A DNA stretch of 64,000 nt from Protopterus annectens (GCF_019279795.1 NC_056735.1:1933880199-1933944198); one strand, 5' to 3'. Shown: positions 22,953 to 35,401, numbered from the stretch's first letter. The notes: generated by a model not told the origin, from the letters alone. Numbers and translations: made by a program.

Positions 22953-25900
22953 ATGGCTGATAGTAACGAAATAATAGAATTGAACTATACCCCTACTGAA
23001 CGGAGACATGGTGATAATAGAATGAAGAGTTTCATAAAGAATGTTGGTGAGAATGTTAATCTGTTAAATGATTGTCCATCTGACAAGTTCCAGAAAGATG
23101 CACCTGTGGTTGATATAATAGCACTCAAAAGTCAGTCGTTTGCATTAGAAAAGGACTTGTATAAACTCAAGCACAGCCAGTATCAAAAATTCCATCTTGA
23201 GATCTGCCTGAAAGAAGGTATAGTACCGTTTGGTGTACTTATTTTGAAAATGCCTTCTCACTTGAATTGTGATAGTGTATTGGTGACTGAGTGGTAGAAA
23301 ATCAATATCACTGCTAGTCTTGGTTATATGAGGCTATTAGTGAATGCTGCTGAGAAATAAATGCAAGCACTGACATTGTTCACTAGAAATAAGCACTATG
23401 AATTGTTAAAACAATTTGACAATGTAGTGCTTGATAAGTACTTGGCGGACATTATGGATTCCTTGGCAGCATATGAAACAAATTACAAAAGGGTAAATTA
23501 AAGAAACTCGCCATGGACAGACAAGATTTCCAGCAGGGGAATGTGTTCACTTGGCCGAGGTTTGCTGATACTGCACATGCAGTGACTGATGTTACTGGTT
23601 CTAACTCATTTAATAGTTCTATGCCTGGTTCAGCTCCTACCAATTGCTGTAAGGCTTCAGCTGTGATTGACAGTGCAGGGTCGGAGACTGTAGCCCAATG
23701 CGGAGAAGGAACCGTTGATCTGGTAGTGAGGAATCAAGTTATGCAAGTAACGGCCCAGGTTCATAAATTGATTGATGATGGCCATGAAATTCAAAATGTG
23801 AACAACGTATTGATTACTGCAAAGAAAGATGAGCTTCCCAAGCTTCCTTTTTGTCAACAGACCTTAGCATTCCCTTTACCTGTGAGGAGGCAGAGATTTC
23901 AGCACTCGAAGGAACTACAGAGAGGCATGAACCACAGCAGGAACAAACGCAAACATGAAGGTACTGTGACAAGCCCTTACAACATAAAGAGGGCCTTTTC
24001 AAATGTAAAAAAAAGACTTAGTTTAGAATTTGTCAAGTCATGTGTTAACTATAAATGAGTATAATGTACTTAAAAAGGGGTGTCCTTTATTCCGACAGGC
24101 CAGTTGGATTTTACTGAAATTATTTTTGGCATTAAGCTGTTTACCCGTAATCTCATGCTTAAGTTGATGTATAAAGGGACTGATAGAACACAACCTACTG
24201 ATTTGAATATATTTAGGAAACACAGTTTGTTTGTCCCTAAAATTAATTCTTTAGTGAATGCTTTTGAGAAACTTCGCATTGATGATGTGTATAAATTAAA
24301 TGGAAAAAGGACTACTGATAATAGGAAATGCTGCAACTTGAGTAGAGATGAGTTTAAAGCACTACAAGATTTAGAGAGTAATACGAATATTATTATCAGA
24401 CCAGCCAATAAGGGCAGTCTGATTGTAGTGCTGGATAAATGTTGGTATGATGCAGCAATGAATGACATGCTTAGTAATGATGTCTTTTGTGTGAGAATTG
24501 CAGCTAATTGTGTTAAGAAACTTATGGAAAATGTTAACACTGTTTTACATGATTTATCTATGAAGAAATTAATTGACAAAGAATTATTAGAATATTTTTT
24601 GGTCTCTAATTCCACTATACTAATAATACAGGGCCTTCCCAAGTTACATAAGGATCCTATGAAACCTCCTATGAGACCGATTGTGTCAGGGAGGAATTAG
24701 AGCACTGAACTGGTTTTGATTTATTTAGAGAAATGTTTAAGGCCAGTGTTAAATGGCCTAGCACATGTTTTGAGAGACACTGAGCATTTTTGGCAAGATC
24801 TGTATGACTTTACTTAGGATAGAAGCAATGAAGAGGATCTATTGCTGACAGATGTTGTCTCCCTGTTTACTATTATCCCTAATAGTATAGGCGTAAGTTA
24901 TACTAAGTCCTGTTTAAGGTAGTTTTCTGATTATACTGATGATAAGATTAAAGTGATTGGTGAACTTCTGTCTTTAATCCTTGAACACAATGTGTTGATA
25001 TTTGGGGATGTGTTGTATAGGCAATGCAAAGGCATAGCTATGGGCACATCATGTGCAAATAGTTACGCCAATGCAGTCATGGTTGCTTGGGAAGAGGAAC
25101 ATTTATTACATGGACTGTATGAACGAAATGTATTATTCTTTAGAAGATTTGTGGATAACCTCTTTCTTGTATGGAAAGGTGGGTTAGAAACATTGCTTGA
25201 GTTTGAGGAATACCTCAATGGAACTACTGATTTTTTGAAGTTCACCTCTACTTATTCTAAGTATGAGGTGAACTTTTTGGATGTGACTGTTAAAGTAGAT
25301 GCAGAAGGTGCATTCTATACAAAGCTTTATAGGAAAAATGTTATGGGAATCACATGCTTAGCAATGATCGTATCCACCCAGGATATACTTTTAGAAATGT
25401 TGTGTGCAGTCAGTTGTTTAGGGCATCAATACTGAATGTGAAGGAACAGGATTTTATACAGCAGGTGGAACTGGTCATTAATAATTTAAGGGATAGATGT
25501 TATAATGATAGTGTGATACAGACCAATGTCATGGATGTGGTGAGTCAGAGAAGTACAAGGGTTAGACCGTACTTTTCAGCAAGTTATGGTACAGAGCAAA
25601 AAGGGAAAATTAGGAAACATAATAATAAATTAAAGTTTCCTTTGGTTATACTACTGATATATTCAAGTATATGGATGTAGTCTGTAGACATTGGAATATT
25701 CACACCACTGATAAATACATTGCTAGTATAGTGGACTTGGCACCTAGATTTCTGTTTCACAATAAGAAGTCTTTGAAGAGACGGCTATGCCATCCTAGGA
25801 ATTATACACATATACAAGGGGAGCCAGGTACTAGACCCTGTGGTAAATGTTCTTACTGTGGGTTTATGGATACCAGCTCTGAATTTTTACATACAGACCA

Positions 25901-26287
25901 GAATAAGTTGTATAAATTTACAGTTAGACCACCTGTGATAGTGAGTACATAGTATACCTTGCATATTGTTTAATCTACAAGAAATTTTATGTTGGGAAGA
26001 CTGATAGACTATTCAAGGATGGGATTTGTGAAAATCTGTATCATATTAATAAAAGGAATAGGATGAATGCTTTAGCTAAGCATGTGATGGATACAGATTC
26101 CACACATACATTTCAGTTTTTGGTTATAGGTAGGGTCTATGCTAACTTAAGGATCGGTGATATACATAATCGGACAGAGGAATTGGAAGCTACTTGGATA
26201 GTTAGATTGAGAGGGGATAGGGGACACGGCTTGAATGAGCATGCGCCCTTGAGACCAAAGTTGAAGTCTAGATCACTATTTAGGTAG
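22953..26287 (+). pseudogene. Penelope-like RT / GIY-YIG polyprotein, multiply frameshifted
   Basis: The first Met is at 22,953 (MADSNEIIELNYTP). The N-terminal region is open to 23,297 and then broken. The clear RT region starts near 24,080. IIIRPANKGSLIVVLDK and LPKLHKDPMKPPMRPIVSG are the conserved N-terminal and fingers motifs; LTDVVSLFT is motif A; QCKGIAMGTSCANSYAN is motif B; FVDNLFLVW replaces YxDD, so the second catalytic Asp is lost. TAG stops occur near 24,698 and 24,817. Frame changes near 25,350, 25,675 and 25,945 lead to CGKCSYC (cysteine cluster) and the nuclease YIVYLAYC, KKFYVGKTDR and GLNEHAP. It cannot encode an active enzyme. Confidence 0.85.
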
Positions 26288-26294
26288 AAAAGTT

Positions 26295-26662
26295 ATGTAT
26301 TTTATCTATTATTTTATTTTATTTATCTTATAAGCTCTATATGTTTTATAGTGTTTTCATGTATTATAGAAATGTTTTTTAAATTGTATGGTCATGTGAA
26401 ATGATATGAAGTCATGTGATGTCAGTGAGATAGTATTTAAAGGTGTGGTTGGGTAATGGGCTTTAACACCTGATGAAGCAGAGTTGTGAAACCGCTTGTG
26501 TTTATACCTTTGAGTCTACCTTCGATTAAACGTGGTTTTAAACTGGATTTTGAAGCCTCACCTGAGTCCATTTTTTATTATTGTTTACCACCTGGATTGT
26601 GTATTTATTCAGACAGAGTGCCTTGTTTTTGGTGGTATTTTTTGTTCTTAGCTACTGTACTC
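26295..26662 (+). repeat. 3' pseudo-LTR of the Penelope-like element
   Basis: The fuller of the two terminal copies. It includes the hammerhead-like segment at about 26,455-26,510 that the 5' copy has lost. Confidence 0.88.
26455..26510 (+). ncRNA. Candidate hammerhead ribozyme in Penelope-like pseudo-LTR
   Basis: CTGATGA at 26,470-26,476 and GAAA at 26,488-26,491 are the two invariant core strands of a hammerhead. They are separated by 11 nt that can form only a short stem II (G-U, C-G, A-U) with a GAGU loop. Downstream, CGC-TT-GTG could form a minimal stem III. Minimal hammerheads of this kind are known in Penelope-like elements. Stems are weak, so activity is doubtful. Confidence 0.5.
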
Positions 26663-27790
26663 ATTGTGTTTAATCATTTGTATGAACAACATCTTGTGAA
26701 TAGTTTATCTGTTGACAGTGTTCTTTTTCACTTTGTAATAGCTTTTCAGCCATTTGCACTTTGCATGAAGAGGTTCATACTGCATGAACTGAAGATGAAT
26801 TTTACTTAGTTAATATGTCATTCTTCTGTATTAGGCTTTTTATTAGTTTTATTTAATTGTAACCACAGCATGTCAATTTAAAGCTTTTTCTCCAGGCCTT
26901 TGCTAAAAATGGGATATTATCCAAGACAGACTTTCACTGTAAGCCCATGTCAGATAAATACATACTGTAAAATCATAGCCAAGCCATTTACAGTCAGCCA
27001 TGATGATTTATTTTTGTTCTTTCATTCTTTTTGTGATTCCTGTTTGGACAATAAACATGAAAAGACCCATTAACTATTCCCACTTATGGCCAATTCCTGT
27101 ATCTGTTGAATACTGCATACTATTCCTTCACACTTGGTCTTTTGCTGCTCTAACAACTCACATGCCTATCACTGCCTTACTTCAAAATTTATGAATGATG
27201 AAATAGTCATCTATAAGTCTTTGTTTTGTGGGTCTCTAGTGACTGGTTTATCCAGTTTGTTGTTGTTTTTTCCTATTGACTTCCACCATAGTATCTAAAA
27301 GTGGGTCTGACTGCTTCACACAAATTTCATGCTATATTAAGGCCCTGATGAACCACAGTCTGCAGACACCAAGTTGCCTAATAATTATATTGTTTTTCCA
27401 TTTTTTTTCAGCTTTTACACTTGTTAACCACCAGCGTGCTGTCTAAACTCTGCATCAGTTCCCATTTCAGTGACTGTATTGTGCACTATTTTCATTGCCT
27501 AAGAAATTAATTACCATGAAACCATTCTGGTACATTAAGAAATGCAGATACAGGGTAGCTTTACCACCAACACGGAGCCTTGGTTTATGTAAAAAAGCTT
27601 TTTATGAATAACAGCAAACGTTGTAGCCACAAAGTAAGGCTAGTATACATAAAATAAGCACAGGATACAAATAAACGAAAAAATACAACCAAGTGAAACA
27701 TAAAACCAAGAAGTTCTTTTAGCCAAAAAAAGTTGCCTGCATTTTTTTCTAGTTTGTTCTGGGACCTTAGTCCATACACCACAAACACTT
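26663..27790. other. No recognisable gene
   Basis: AT-rich sequence with T-runs. No supported ORF or transposon terminus was found. Confidence 0.45.
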
Positions 27791-27794
27791 AGCA

Positions 27795-28090
27795 GAAAAG
27801 GACTGGACAAAGCCAAAAATAATGGGGGGGGTAGGCAAAGCCTCAAAAACAGAGACACAATTTAAATATTGCTCTCAAAAACTTTGAAAGTTGCTGGAAC
27901 AAAAGGTATTGTGTAATCATGCATTTTTTTTCTGAAGCATATGTAGTCTGAAATTCAAATGCCTGTCATTATTTAGCAGATTTAATCCTCACTGATTTTG
28001 GCACAGAAATCCAGAAAACCACAGATTTTATGAGGAACAGACTAAAAATATGAGGCAAAAATCTGGATAGTTGAGAGGTATGCCTTGTTC
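27795..28090 (-). mobile_element. MITE-like dispersed repeat, copy 2
   Basis: The reverse complement begins CATACCTCTCAACTATCCAG and runs through CATAAAATCTG, TTCCAGCAACTTTCAAAG and GGCTTTGTCC. It is collinear with 13,715-14,020 over about 290 bp. No coding capacity. Confidence 0.65.
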
Positions 28091-28677
28091 TTATATTTTA
28101 AGTAGTAGTTGTAGAAAGATTGTGTTTCTGTATTATTCTGCAATTTTATTTCCCCAAGTAAAACTTGTACAAACTATCTGTTTGTATTTTAAGCCCTGCT
28201 AGGCAATTGTCTTATGGCTTAATACACAGTATGCCTTTTTAGATAACCTGATGATTCCTTGAAAAATCTTTCCAGCCATTCCTCCCTTTGGCTGTGATTG
28301 TTTTATAAGGCTAAGTCTCTGGCCTCCACTCCTTATGGTAATCTGATTTCCAATTCCCTCCCTTTCCTGTTTGGTATTGCCTGTTGTATAAGCTATTTAT
28401 GTACACTTACCACCTATTGTTTTCCATAGATCCATAATGCTCAGTGGTCACTCAGCAAACCAGTATTAATTTCAAGTAAGCCTACTTTACTACATATTGT
28501 TACCTGTTCATTTTACTAGAGCTCATCAATCTTTGGAGTCCTAGCCTGCATTCCAGAAGAGTTTTACTTGTATCTAGTTCCATGCAGGCAAAGTAAAGTA
28601 CCTTTGATTGCAAATCACACTTGCTTAAGTTGTTTTGAGTGATTGCTACTGCTTTCTGTTTTTAAGTATGCATTTCA

Positions 28678-28704
28678 CTTTATTTATTTATTTATTTATT
28701 TATT
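28678..28704. repeat. (TTTA)n microsatellite
   Basis: About six tetranucleotide units of TTTA. Confidence 0.9.
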
Positions 28705-28709
28705 GGTAA

Positions 28710-29390
28710 AAATTGCTCTTCCTCTCAAACTTACTGCTGTAAGACTATCTTTGAAATTGCCTACAGCAAGGAATTTCCATCTACCTGTTTCACTGATTGC
28801 TGGTTGCATTGCACTTGTCTTTTCTACTGTGTTTTTACATTAGGAAGACTTAGTTTACTCATCTTGTGGCAGGAAGTTTTTGCCTGGCTTGTCTTATTGA
28901 GAAATGCAAAAAGGACTCACAGTATAATAATTTAATTGGCTAGCGGGTTGATTAGTTAGTTTTCATTTTGTTTTTGCGTGGCTATACATTTTGTGAGGGT
29001 GCATGTGTTAGCAATGCCCTCTATAGTAGCAAACACCTAGAAAGCAAATTTTCTCTGAATGGTCCATAAATCTGTACACTGTAAAACAGGAATATAGAGC
29101 AAATACTTTGTGTGCTGAAAAGCTTAGAGGAGCTAATGGGCATCGAGTGGCAATAACTACAGATTTAGTAAAATTCAGTACCATGTAAACATTAAAATTA
29201 CTAGAGTTTAGGACTGTTTAGCATAATTTGCCCCAGTAAAGCACCCTTATTATCCTGAACCAATAAAACATTCTTAATGGCCGTCTAACTCTAATACACC
29301 ACCCCCATCTAGCTCAGCAGTCAAAGGTATGGGCAGAATGGTTATGCAATTTCCTAACTTCCCTGTAGCCAGCTTGGTGGATATGAGCAT
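28710..29390. other. No recognisable gene
   Basis: Mixed sequence with no supported ORF or repeat structure. Confidence 0.4.
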
Positions 29391-29394
29391 CTTG

Positions 29395-30960
29395 AGACAA
29401 TGTAGCAATTGTCTCATGTTTACTGGCAATCAACACTTAATCCATAAATAAGTAGGCACCCTATGCAAGAAGTGTACTTACACAATGACACTGGAGGCTA
29501 AACTTGCATACAAAAGCACATCAGTTTGTTGAAACTATGCACACAAAACCCACCTCAAGCAGCACACAACATATGCAAAGACTACCATATGTTAAGGTAC
29601 TTAAAAAGCAATCTTCCTAAACAATGAAGATCACCTAGACCACCTCTTGTCAAAGCTAAGCCTGAGCAAGTCCAAAGGTAGTCAAGAAAAATAACGCCTA
29701 ACACCACAGCTACTGTCACTGTCAGTGGAGCCCCCAACACTAAGTTCCTAAGGCAAGTAAACACACTTCTCATGACTCACGTCAGAGGGGATAGGATCTG
29801 CCAAATCACACATGCACTCAAGTCATTAAACCACAGGTACCTCTATGTTTCCATTATAGTCCATGTACATGCAAATGACCTAATATTTACCTCCATGGGC
29901 TATATGAAGAGAGGTATAATGGAGCTTTCAGACTATGTGTCTCAGGATTTTATGAGCCTATTATTGAGCAACATACTATCATCACTGAGGGTGATGTCAC
30001 AATATGACCAAAAAATGATTGATGTCAACAAATGGCTGCCTTTTTGGTATCATTATAAGGAGATGCAATATTTGTCAGCATGGGAGGACATGGTTTTCAG
30101 AAAACATTTTGCAAGGATGGTCTGCACCTTTCCTCTATATGCTTTTGAATACTGGCTAAACAGGCATTGAATCCCCCCAAGACAAGAACATCTATCAAGA
30201 AGGTCTAATACAGACAAATGCTTGTTGCCTAAGCCATGGCTTAAAACTCAGTACCAAGAAATGCATTAAAGTACCTTTTGGGAAGTCGGCCACCCCTGTT
30301 AACTATATCATCAATATAACACACTTAGAAGTTGATTCACAGATCAGTGATCTGGGTACTCATGTAGATAGTAATTTAGCCTTCAATCAACATGCGTCCA
30401 ATGTAGTAAAAATATCCTTCTATGTTTCTCAACTTATAAGCAAAAGCATGACATCTTGATCCGGAGAGGTCATAATACCATTGTACTTGGTCCTCATCAG
30501 ACCCATCATTAAGTGCAATGCCCCTTCACTATCTACCGGACCAGACATGCAGCAATTGGAATGTCCACAAGGGTTCCTTATAAAAAGAATACATCGATTA
30601 AACAGAATGTTCTGTGCTAATTGTCTCAAATCCCTGTCTCTTTCTAGGTATCAAACAGATTTCTGAGACATACTCTTTGCTGTCACACAAGGCATCCCTG
30701 AACCCTATTTTGATATGCTTGATATGCATTTTGCACTTCTGCAAAACAAACTACTAGATTAAAGCACCTACATTTTCCTTCAACATAAATGGGATCTGTT
30801 GGAGATATAGATATGTTTCTCACATAATTCACATTCTCTAGAACAGGCTCCCTGCCCATGTGAAGCAGAGTTTCTCCCTAATCCTATAAAAGTGCAACTT
30901 GGACCATTGGATGAGTAATTGGAAATCCATCCCTCGTCTGGCACTCTGATGGACAAAGGC
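29395..30960 (+). mobile_element. CR1-type LINE copy 3, internally deleted
   Basis: The left half aligns with ORF1: a GTAGCAATTGTCTCATGT start like copy 1, then RICQITHALKSLNHRYLYV, NDLIFTSMGYMKRG and YLSAWEDMVFRKHF of the esterase region at 29,772-30,170. From about 30,190 it jumps into the ORF2 C-terminus: CLSHGLKLSTKKCIKVPFG, then ISDLGTHVDSNLAFNQH, then LIRPIIKCNAP near 30.49 kb. The whole endonuclease and most of the RT are absent. Both parts are strongly decayed. The catalytic block DGLHL is also lost (ARMVCTFPLYA instead), so this is older than copies 1 and 2. Confidence 0.82.
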
Positions 30961-31484
30961 AGTCATTAAATCACCCACTATATAAATCAAATTTGTGGTT
31001 CACATTTTGATTGCATATCTAGGCTTATAATGGTCCTAGTGATCATTAGCCTGGTATACACCAATGCACCTATTTATAGTCTCCCTGCTGGTAGCACTAT
31101 TGTAATACAAAGTGTTAAGCACCAGATGCCCTTTGTCCTTCAAAACTTTAATATCAAAACAGATGTCTGTACTCTATGCCATGAAACTCATATGTGTGCT
31201 TGTAAACTTCACTCTCCACAATAGCTGTGCTGTCTACATGGACAATAACTCCAGAAAAGTTATGTCTTTTAGATAGCAAAGTGCATCCTGATTCATAACC
31301 CTGCAAACAGGGGACCTTACACCACTTAAACTTCAAAAGACTGCATGTTCCTCTTCTGTCAGTTGCACACGTGTAGAAATAAGGCTATGAGCACCTAGAC
31401 ATTTTAGCTGTTATAATGATACCGTACTGAAATAGGTTCATTCTAATCTAACTGCCTTTGGGGGCCATTTTAAGACTAGCTAAT

Positions 31485-31560
31485 TTCCCTGTGTAAGAAT
31501 CAAATCCCCCTCCTTGTGTCTGTAAAGGAAATACCTTAACCATTATGGAAATCTCCCAAT
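31485..31560 (-). repeat. tRNA-like SINE head (minus strand)
   Basis: The reverse complement reads ATAATGGTTAAGGTATTTCC (box A side) then GGGGGATTTGATTCTTAC (box B side). The order and spacing fit a tRNA-derived head. Confidence 0.45.
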
Positions 31561-31695
31561 TGCCCAAATATGTCAAGAATGTGTGCAATATTTTCACATC
31601 ATCTTTTATGCAAACTATTTTTTCAGTACTACCCAGTTCTCTGTTGACTGCTAAATTGTCACTTAAACATATATAGAATGGTCTTCCAGGAGAAG

Positions 31696-31820
31696 CACAG
31701 CTTACCTGTAAGTGGGTTTATCCACAAGCATGACATCAGAGGTTGACTTTTGCTACATAAATAACCATTGCCATTAACCCTAGCCATTCTGGGGGACATC
31801 TCTTTTGAAGAACTGTTTGA
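31696..31820 (+). repeat. Ngaro/DIRS split repeat A1
   Basis: ACAGCTTACCTGTAAG, then a TTTAT-CA segment, then GCCATTCTGGGGGAC and CTTTTGAAG match A2 at 37,320-37,428 in order, with divergence. Confidence 0.7.
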
Positions 31821-32580
31821 TCACTTCACTGGCTTCATTCATGAAGTTGATCCAGATGGACCTATTTACCAGTGATCAGGCTAGTAATGGTAAATAAAGC
31901 TATGAATGAAATAAAAAAATGAATATAAATATAAGGAGAGGAGAAAATGTAGTTGATTGGGATGGTAGATGAAGCTGTAGTCAAGTCACTGGTCAGTAGC
32001 ATTATCGTGTGTGGGAACTGAGCTGTTTATTTATATTCAAGACACAGAGAAGCTCAAAGTAAGTATGTAGTAACCATAAGATATTATGGAATAGGCTATA
32101 CCTTCTTGCTAGTCAGCCATTTGCTTCACGTATTGTTGAAGCATGTACTAAACATTCTTGAACTCCTGAAACTTCAGTGTATACAATATTTTTTACTCAG
32201 CAAGCAGAGCTTGCAGAATAAGGTTACAGACACAAAATGTATTAGCATGATCTTGCAAGCTTCCACTGACAAAAAAAAAAAGAAACATCAGAAAAGAAGA
32301 CTAATATGCAAATATAAGAACAAGGGAAAACATTATTGAGTTTGCTAGCACGCAACATTCATTTATTTTTTTTTTATTTTCAGCAAAGTTATCTAAAGTG
32401 TCTCATGATTCACTTTATTCTGAGAATCAAAAAAAAAAAAACAGTGTAGGCAAAGGTAACTATAAAGAGAAGATGATTAACATGGAGTGATGTTTTTCGG
32501 GTCTATATTAAATCAGGGAAAGCTTAAAAAAGCGAACACTAATTTATTGATCCTTTAAAAGTGAAAGCTTGAAATCCCAA

Positions 32581-32831
32581 AGACACAGAACAGAGATTTT
32601 TTTCCCAAGGAAAAAAAATCTCTGGGTAATTTTCAGCCATTTCCTCCAGTGTGGTGCAATCTTGGAGTTGGTATATTTAAGTAGTGGGGGTGTGGGGGCA
32701 CAGTCCTCCACATCGTGGTGTGTGGGGGTGGCAAAGCCCTCCACTTTATTTACTGTTTTGAATTTTTTTTTTTTTTTTTTTGTGGAACATTGATTTTTTC
32801 CCTGGGAAAAAAAAATTGCTGTTCCATGTCT
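32581..32831. mobile_element. Foldback/MITE-like element with shared G-rich core (copy 1)
   Basis: Inverted ends of about 26 bp: AGACACAGAACAGAG at the left, against the reverse complement of CTGTTCCATGTCT at the right. Each end is also a hairpin by itself: 32,592-32,623 (TTTTTTTCCC against GGAAAAAAAA) and 32,784-32,825 (GGAACA against TGTTCC). Between them is the core GTTGGTATATTTAAGTAG plus G-runs and CCTCCAC, shared with elements at 51.5 and 59.6 kb and, in diverged form, at 58.8 kb. No target duplication was identified by eye. Confidence 0.65.
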
Positions 32832-33115
32832 TCGTGTGGTTGAGAGTCATAGGTACTGCCTTTGTTGTTGGTTACATTGTAGTATTTATCATGATTTGTT
32901 TGAATAGCTCCATTTTGTTAAGGTTTTATCTCTTTCCTTCCTTTTAATTTTAGGAATTCCCTCCTTTCATGGGCTGAAGGACAAATTATAATATTTAACC
33001 TTGGAAGCTCAGTCCCTCTTTTCTAACCTGGAGGAGGCATATAGTTAAGAAATAAGCTCAAGTTGCAAAAGACAAATTCAGCCCTGTCCAGAAGTAAAGC
33101 CTTTTTCTGGACCAA

Positions 33116-33840
33116 ATGCAACCAGAAAGTGTAGACTTAGGTCCAGAAAAAACATTCAAAGCTCCACTAGCACCCTGGTATCAATTTCAGAAGCTGTCTA
33201 AGAACCTGAAGGTAATGAGGAAGTTTGAAGTTCAGGGTTACTCTTGGGAGGTTAGGGGGCAAGCAGTAGTGGAATACTTATTTGAATTTATAGATTCCTT
33301 ACCTAATGAAAGCAGTGTTAGCATTTCTGAATTAGTTTTAGAGAGGAATGTTGGTTCCACTCCAAACACTTCCACAGGTCCTCCCCAGGAGTCCCAGGTC
33401 CCCTGACTGACTCAAGTTGCTCCAGTAGTGCCAGTCCAGGCCTTTGTCTCCTTTCCCTCCCAGGTTTTAGGTTGCAGGCAGATTGACCCAGACCTTACTA
33501 TAGCCTAGGTCTTTCCCCCTTGACCATGGATAATTCTACCAGGTCTTTCCTGCAGGGGCCCACTGCCACAAATAAGACCCTCCACTGGGACAAATGCCAC
33601 CCTGATACATGGCAAAGTACCATGATGGACAAACCTCAGACTTTGAATAGTGTCCCATACTCGCCTTCTCCAATAACTTGCCAATAGTAAAGTTTTGTAA
33701 GGCTTTCAACAAGGGGAAATGTTTGTGGCCTACCTACAGGTTCTCCCACCTCTCCTCCTTTTGTAGGAAAAGGCACTCAGGTGCTTGTCAAATTGGGGCA
33801 TTCCTCTCTGAACCTTAACCCCTTCCTTTAGTGATAGGAG
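33116..33840 (+). pseudogene. Ngaro/DIRS gag-like region with CCCH-type finger
   Basis: An open frame from 33,116 runs 96 codons and has no recognised motif apart from its position. Further on, at about 33,560, comes TLHWDKCHPDTWQSTM, a segment typical before the finger in DIRS-group gag. FCKAFNKGKCLWP then FSHLSSFC (33,687-33,795) matches the Cys/His knuckle CxxFNxGxC...H...C. Several stops separate the pieces. Structural and nucleic-acid-binding role is inferred from family knowledge. Confidence 0.6.
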
Positions 33841-34199
33841 CTCCAATGAGAAGCTAGAGCCCCCTCCCAGGGGCAGACACCTTTTTTGTGGCCAAAAAGA
33901 TAATTTTTTACAGGGTCGGTTAAAACTTCAGGCGAACACATACCCCAATCAGAACAGATAGGCTCACTGTACTGCTTTCAAATTACCTGACAAGAAAGCA
34001 GGCTCATTTCTGATTAAAGACTTCTCTTTAGCCTTATCCTCTGGGTCCTCCATTTCCTTGGATTCAAAGGTATTTGAGAACGTTTCCACCATAAAGGGCA
34101 ATTAATTTGAGGCTTTAAAGTTAAATTTTTAAGGCATCACATAGACTTAGTCACAAATAAAATGGTTGGATTGTATCATTTGATCTTCCATCTCTCACA

Positions 34200-35160
34200 C
34201 ACCCTTCTTGTTAGTGAGTCAATGACTTTTTTAACAGACAGCAATCTGGGGTTCACTATGCATCTGTAGACCAGGCCACTCTGGCCATCAGGGAATACTT
34301 GGAAACCTTGGCTGTGCAAACTAGATATTTAGTCTACCTTCTGCCTCCTGCTCATCAGATAGGAGGCTTGGTCCTTGCTGGGATTTCAATTTGGAAGGCA
34401 ATTCTTATTTGACATAGCCATGCCTTTTGGTTGTTCCCTGTCTTGTGCAGCCTTTGGAACCTTCAGTTTACCTTGCACTGATGCTAGCAGCAAAAGGCTA
34501 AGCAGCTATCCATTACGTAGATGATTACCTGATAGTAGGTGAAAGAAGGATGGGCTTAGGGGGGCATAAATATTTTCACTGAACTGTGCATTTACTTGGA
34601 AGTCCCCTTGACCTTTGAGAAAGTGGAGGACCCCACCCAAGTTGTCATGTTTCTGAGGTTACTTATTGATCTTCCAAGTTCTTCCTTTAGACTGCCTGCT
34701 GACAAACTCCTTCAGCTCAGATCTACCTTTCCCAAGATGGTGGGTGCCCTCAAAGCTCACACTGATGATATCATGTAGCTCCATAGTCTGTTGAACTTTG
34801 CCTGCTGAACCAATACTCCAGGCAGTACTTTTCTGACATCAGTATCTAATCTGCTTAGAGAGGACAAGATGAAACTCCACTTGGTGAGGAATACCTGCAG
34901 GATTAAGGAAGACCTTCAACTGAGGAACAATTTTTTGCCCAGTTTCAATGGGGGTCCTTTATCAAGCTACAGATTTTCACTGATACAAAGTTGGCATATA
35001 CATGGGAAGCTATTTCCAAGTGACATGGTTTGAGGCAAAATGGCCAGCCTGCTTGGTCCAAGGATAAAGAGTCAGACATTACCATTTTAGAAACTTTTCC
35101 CATTTGGGTTGCCATATTAATTTGGAAATAACATTTTACTAACAGGAAAATTTCCATTTA
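34200..35160 (+). pseudogene. Ngaro/DIRS reverse transcriptase and RNase H remnants
   Basis: The RT palm is visible in pieces: QFLFDIAMPFGCSLSCAAFG near 34.39-34.46 kb (motif B region), HYVDDYLIVG at 34,510-34,540 (YxDD), then VPLTFEKVEDPTQVVMFLRL and LPADKLLQLR (thumb, 34,596-34,778). Beyond, NFAC, SFNGG and FPFGLPY segments follow the RNase H region of this group. DIRS-type RTs have this MPFGCSLSC/YVDDYL combination, unlike Gypsy or LINE enzymes. Stops are frequent and the frame changes several times. Confidence 0.75.
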
Positions 35161-35401
35161 CTCTCATAACTTAGCATTGGAATAGGCCATTAACAAGAGA
35201 TCATTTATTTCTAGCTAGGTGCACCTCTGTGATCAGGTTACCAGTTATCCTAAGTTTACTGATTAACTTCTGCTTGTCTAGCCGCCATGTTCCAGGAAAA
35301 TAAAATGGCATAACTGAAAGTTTTTCCCATTTTCAGTTTTCCAGATTTCACCAGTTGGCCCTGGATGTGGATCCTTCTGAGACACCCAACAGTCCAGATG
35401 T

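Larger units (their letters stand above)
22621..26662 (+). mobile_element. Penelope-like element with pseudo-LTRs, decayed but structurally complete
   Basis: Two related terminal stretches (22,621-22,925 and 26,295-26,662) enclose a single broken coding region of about 3.3 kb with N-terminal domain, RT, cysteine cluster and GIY-YIG nuclease in the usual order. Such partial direct duplications (pseudo-LTRs) are a hallmark of Penelope-like elements. Stops and frameshifts are scattered throughout, so it is an old insertion. It lies head to head with the minus-strand fragment at 21.6-22.6 kb. Confidence 0.85.
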
